Shown here one piece after another: positions 12,309 through 14,736 of a DNA stretch of 14,736 nt (its first letter is position 1; each line of letters begins with the position of its first letter). The DNA comes from Methanocorpusculum sp. (GTDB lineage: Archaea; Halobacteriota; Methanomicrobia; Methanomicrobiales; Methanocorpusculaceae): assembly GCA_017622255.1 (NCBI GenBank), contig JAGARL010000001.1, forward strand, positions 1 to 14,736. Reading direction: 5' to 3'. The translations under genes were made by a program, and so were the position numbers. Below the pieces are notes generated by a model. The model did no database searches. It had not been told where the DNA came from and worked only from the letters and a program-made list of their open reading frames with translations.

Positions 12309-14353
12309 TACTGTTCGCCTCCAAGGAAGAATGCATCAATCTGAGCTAAGATCTGCGGGGAAGTGAAGTGCTGCATACGGATTGCGCCTCCTGGACAGAA
12401 TCCACCGCAGGTTCCACAGCCTTTACACTTTGCAGCAGTTACCTGCATGACAGTTCTGCCGTCTTCTCCGACAACCATAGAGAGTGCGGAGTACGGGCAC
12501 TGACCGACACACATGCCACAGCCGGCACAGAGTTCTGGGACGCACTGAGCGTAGTACGGCTCAAGTTCGACCTGTCCTGCGTGGATTGGGATGGATGCAG
12601 CAGATGCGGCACCTTCTGCCTGTGCGACAGTGTCTGGGATGTCTTTTGGACCCTGACAGACACCGGCTAAGTAGACACCAGCAGTGGTGGTTCCACATGG
12701 GTCAAGCTTCGGGTGTGCTTCAAGGAGCCACTTGTCAGCAGAGCAGGAAACACCGAAGTGTCTGCGGACTGCTTCAGTTTCTGCAGTCGGCTGGATTGCA
12801 GCGGCTAAGACGACGAGTTCGACTTCGATCTCAACCGGCATGCCAAGGAGAGTGTCTTCGGCAACGACGATTAAGTTCTTGTTCGGGAGTTCCTGAACCT
12901 GTGCGACACGTCCACGGATGAACTTTGCGCCTTCGTGCTGGATACGGTAGTAGAATTCTTCGTATGCCTTACCGAAGGATCTGATGTCCATGTAGAAGAT
13001 GTAGGCACGGCAGCCCGGAATCTTTTCGATGACCTGGTGAGCGTGCTTTAAGGAGTACATACAGCAGAATCTGGAACAGTATGGTTTGCCGATTCCGGTG
13101 TTGTCTCGGGAACCTGCACAAAGGACGAAACCGACAGACATCGGGGTCTCACCGTCGGATGGACGGACGAGGTGACCAATGGTCGGACCGGATGCACAGA
13201 TTAAACGCTCGAACTCGAGGGAAGTGATGACGTTGTCGTAGAGTTTGTAACCCCACTCTTTCTTCTGCTCGATTGGGAAGGTTTCGTAACCGGTTGCAAG
13301 GACGACAGTTCCGACTTTGACGGTGAAGAGTTCGTCTTCCATTTCAAGGTCGATTGCCTGCTTGGTTCCACATGCAGTGATACAGAGGCCGCACTTGACA
13401 CATGCATCGAAGTCGATGGTGTAGATAAGCGGGACGACCTGTGCGTGCTGGATGTAGATTGCCTTGCGTGGTGCCATGCCGAATTCCCAGGTGTTTGGCT
13501 TGACGACCGGACAGACTTCTTTACAGTCACCGCATCCGGTACATCCTCCACCGACAATGCCCTTTGCTGCGGCTTCTGCCGGAGTTAAGACACCGCGTGC
13601 GTGGCGGCGGATGGTGACGTCGAAGTTGCCGATGTATCCTTCTACGTGCTCGACTTCAGCGAGGGTGTAGAGGTTGATGCCCGGCATTCTGCCGGCTTCT
13701 GCCATCTTCGGGGATAAGATACACTGGGAACAGTCGAGGGTCGGGAAGGTCTTGTCGAGCTGGGACATACGACCGCCGATTGTCGGCTCTTTCTCGATGA
13801 GGTAGGTCTCAATTCCTGCTTTGGCTAAGTCCATTGCAGTCTGGATACCTGCGACACCTGCTCCAACGACCATTGCGCGGTGCTCGACCGGGACAGCCAT
13901 CGGGTAGAGGTCTTCGAGTTTGGTTGCTTTTGCAACAGCGATACGGACTGCGTCCTTTGCCTTTGCAGTTCCGCCTTCCCAGTCGTGCATGTGAACCCAG
14001 GAGCCCTGGTCACGGATGTTTGCCATTTCAAATCTGAACTGGTTTAATCCTGCGTTCTGAGTTGCGGTTCTGAAGGTCGGCTCGTGGAGACGCGGGGTAC
14101 ATGCTGCGACAACGACGCCGGTTAAGTTGTACTTCTCGGCGGCTTCCTTGATCATGTTCTGACCAGGGGTGGAACACATGTATGCGTAGTGTTCTGCGAT
14201 GACGACGTTTGGAAGTCCTGCTGCGTATTCAGCAACAGCCTTAACATCGACAGAACCTGCGATGTTGGTACCGCAGTGGCAGATGAAGACACCAATACGC
14301 GGGGCTTCGCCAGCTTCGCCTGCTTCTTTTGCTTTCTTGCCAGAGTATGCCAT
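12308..14353 (-). CDS. hdrA: Heterodisulfide reductase subunit A (electron-bifurcating flavoprotein)
   Basis: A 681-residue HdrA of usual size. It carries the FAD that bifurcates electrons between CoM-S-S-CoB (via HdrBC) and ferredoxin/Fwd. Domains in order: an N-terminal domain with ICHCGTN (C25, C27) and MCSTPGQ (C60); FAD site GAGVAG (164-169); the HdrA signature LDCSQCILSPKM (C208, C211); an inserted cluster pair C271/274/277/281 and C318/321/324/328; the region CSRFCCMYSLKHA (426-438); and a C-terminal ferredoxin pair C609/612/615/619 and C643/646/649/653. All positions are Cys, with no selenocysteine. ATG 14353 is chosen because GGAGGA precedes it and the stop of hdrB lies one base upstream; the in-frame ATG at 14419 falls inside hdrB. 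Confidence 0.97.
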   Translation of the reverse strand: MAYSGKKAKEAGEAGEAPRIGVFICHCGTNIAGSVDVKAVAEYAAGLPNVVIAEHYAYMCSTPGQNMIKEAAEKYNLTGVVVAACTPRLHEPTFRTATQNAGLNQFRFEMANIRDQGSWVHMHDWEGGTAKAKDAVRIAVAKATKLEDLYPMAVPVEHRAMVVGAGVAGIQTAMDLAKAGIETYLIEKEPTIGGRMSQLDKTFPTLDCSQCILSPKMAEAGRMPGINLYTLAEVEHVEGYIGNFDVTIRRHARGVLTPAEAAAKGIVGGGCTGCGDCKEVCPVVKPNTWEFGMAPRKAIYIQHAQVVPLIYTIDFDACVKCGLCITACGTKQAIDLEMEDELFTVKVGTVVLATGYETFPIEQKKEWGYKLYDNVITSLEFERLICASGPTIGHLVRPSDGETPMSVGFVLCAGSRDNTGIGKPYCSRFCCMYSLKHAHQVIEKIPGCRAYIFYMDIRSFGKAYEEFYYRIQHEGAKFIRGRVAQVQELPNKNLIVVAEDTLLGMPVEIEVELVVLAAAIQPTAETEAVRRHFGVSCSADKWLLEAHPKLDPCGTTTAGVYLAGVCQGPKDIPDTVAQAEGAASAASIPIHAGQVELEPYYAQCVPELCAGCGMCVGQCPYSALSMVVGEDGRTVMQVTAAKCKGCGTCGGFCPGGAIRMQHFTSPQILAQIDAFFLGGEQ

Positions 14354-14354
14354 T

Positions 14355-14736
14355 TTAGAGTCCTCCAACGATGTCGATGTTTTCGGAGTCTTTGACGTTC
14401 TTGTTCCACCAGACAGCACCGTCGTTCTTCAGTTTGTCGAGGAACGGAGCACAGGAGGTCTGGTGAAGGTCGAGACCGAGTTCAACCGGGGTCATACCCT
14501 GTGCGAGGCCGAGCATCTCACAGAAGTGAAGAACCGGGATGTTCCACTCAACACCGAACTTCTCGCCGATTTCGAACTGTCCGCGGTCGAACTGAAGCTG
14601 ACAGAATGGACAGGTGTCGACGATTGCGTCTGCGCCTGCTGCTGCCATGTTGGTGAGCTTCTCGTTGGTGATGTCGAGTGCGTGTGCGATATCGTATCCG
14701 CGGACACCTCCTCCTGCTCCACAGCACTGCATCTTG
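14355..14736 (-). CDS. hdrB: Heterodisulfide reductase subunit B, C-terminal part (5' end outside window)
   Basis: The last ~126 codons of HdrB; translation enters from beyond 14736. The second CCG (cysteine-rich) domain is visible: CCGAGGGVRGYD close to the window edge, then VDTCPFCQLQFDRGQ about 40 residues later. These cysteines bind one of the two noncubane [4Fe-4S] clusters that reduce the CoM-S-S-CoB heterodisulfide. The C-terminal tail (HQTSCAPFLDKL onward) is of normal length. It ends one base before hdrA and supplies hdrA's GGAGGA ribosome binding site. hdrC is expected just upstream, outside the window; the operon promoter is also outside. Confidence 0.93.
   Translation of the reverse strand, partial: KMQCCGAGGGVRGYDIAHALDITNEKLTNMAAAGADAIVDTCPFCQLQFDRGQFEIGEKFGVEWNIPVLHFCEMLGLAQGMTPVELGLDLHQTSCAPFLDKLKNDGAVWWNKNVKDSENIDIVGGL

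Noticed and set aside
10037..14353. Selenocysteine in FwdB or HdrA
   Set aside because: The FwdB ligand position and all HdrA cluster positions are Cys codons, with no in-frame TGA. This weakens, but does not exclude, a selenium role for the YedE/TusA island.
14354..14419. N-terminal extension of HdrA
   Set aside because: It overlaps hdrB, is low-complexity Thr/Ser-rich, and lacks a ribosome binding site, while ATG 14353 has GGAGGA upstream.
1..14736. CRISPR arrays, tRNA/rRNA genes, insertion sequences or phage genes
   Set aside because: No repeat-spacer pattern, transposase, integrase or tRNA-like structure was seen; the window is densely filled with metabolic genes.

Overview
The window comes from a methanogenic archaeon. 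It carries a near-complete formylmethanofuran dehydrogenase (Fwd/Fmd) gene set, heterodisulfide reductase subunits HdrA and HdrB, and MvhD. It also has archaeal TATA boxes, strong GGAGG/GGTGA ribosome binding sites and T-tract terminators. The lack of mvhA/mvhG hydrogenase genes beside mvhD, together with a formate-dehydrogenase-type accessory protein, suggests a Methanomicrobiales member that feeds Hdr from formate. Methanocorpusculum or a relative is my guess, inferred from gene content and moderate GC rather than from a search.

Layout. (1) Positions 1-812, minus strand: a 2x[4Fe-4S] ferredoxin (FwdG-like) followed by the start of a polyferredoxin (FwdF-like, cut by the window edge). (2) 813-1134: AT-rich intergenic DNA with T-tract terminators and the fwdGF promoter. 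(3) 1135-4829, minus strand: an eight-gene sulfur-handling operon. In transcription order it encodes two half-size YeeE/YedE membrane proteins, a TusA-family protein, a degenerate TusA-like protein, an OsmC-family protein, a C_GCAxxG_C_C redox protein, a DUF1858 protein and a small siroheme/Fe-S sulfite-reductase-like protein. (4) 4830-5038: a divergent promoter region with a TATA box for each direction. (5) 5039-6857, plus strand: a SufS-type cysteine desulfurase translationally coupled to a divergent FdhD-family protein. (6) 6858-6920: a convergent, probably bidirectional terminator. (7) 6921-7478, minus strand: an unrecognised 185-residue protein. (8) 7511-14736, minus strand: a tight operon hdrB(partial)-hdrA-mvhD-fwdD-fwdB-fwdA-fwdC, ending in a perfect 10-bp hairpin that overlaps the fwdC stop codon.

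How the parts fit. HdrABC-MvhD bifurcates electrons and produces low-potential reductant, which Fwd uses to reduce CO2 to formylmethanofuran. Placing hdr and fwd in one transcription unit matches the known Hdr-Fdh-Fwd/Fmd supercomplex of formate-using methanogens. FwdB is a Mo/W bis-pterin enzyme whose metal needs a sulfido ligand. The island between the two fwd loci holds a sulfur (or selenium) importer, persulfide carriers, a cysteine desulfurase and an FdhD relative. My leading inference is that it is a dedicated sulfur-relay module that supplies or matures the Mo/W enzymes on either side. Several carriers in it keep only one of the two cysteines usual in their families.
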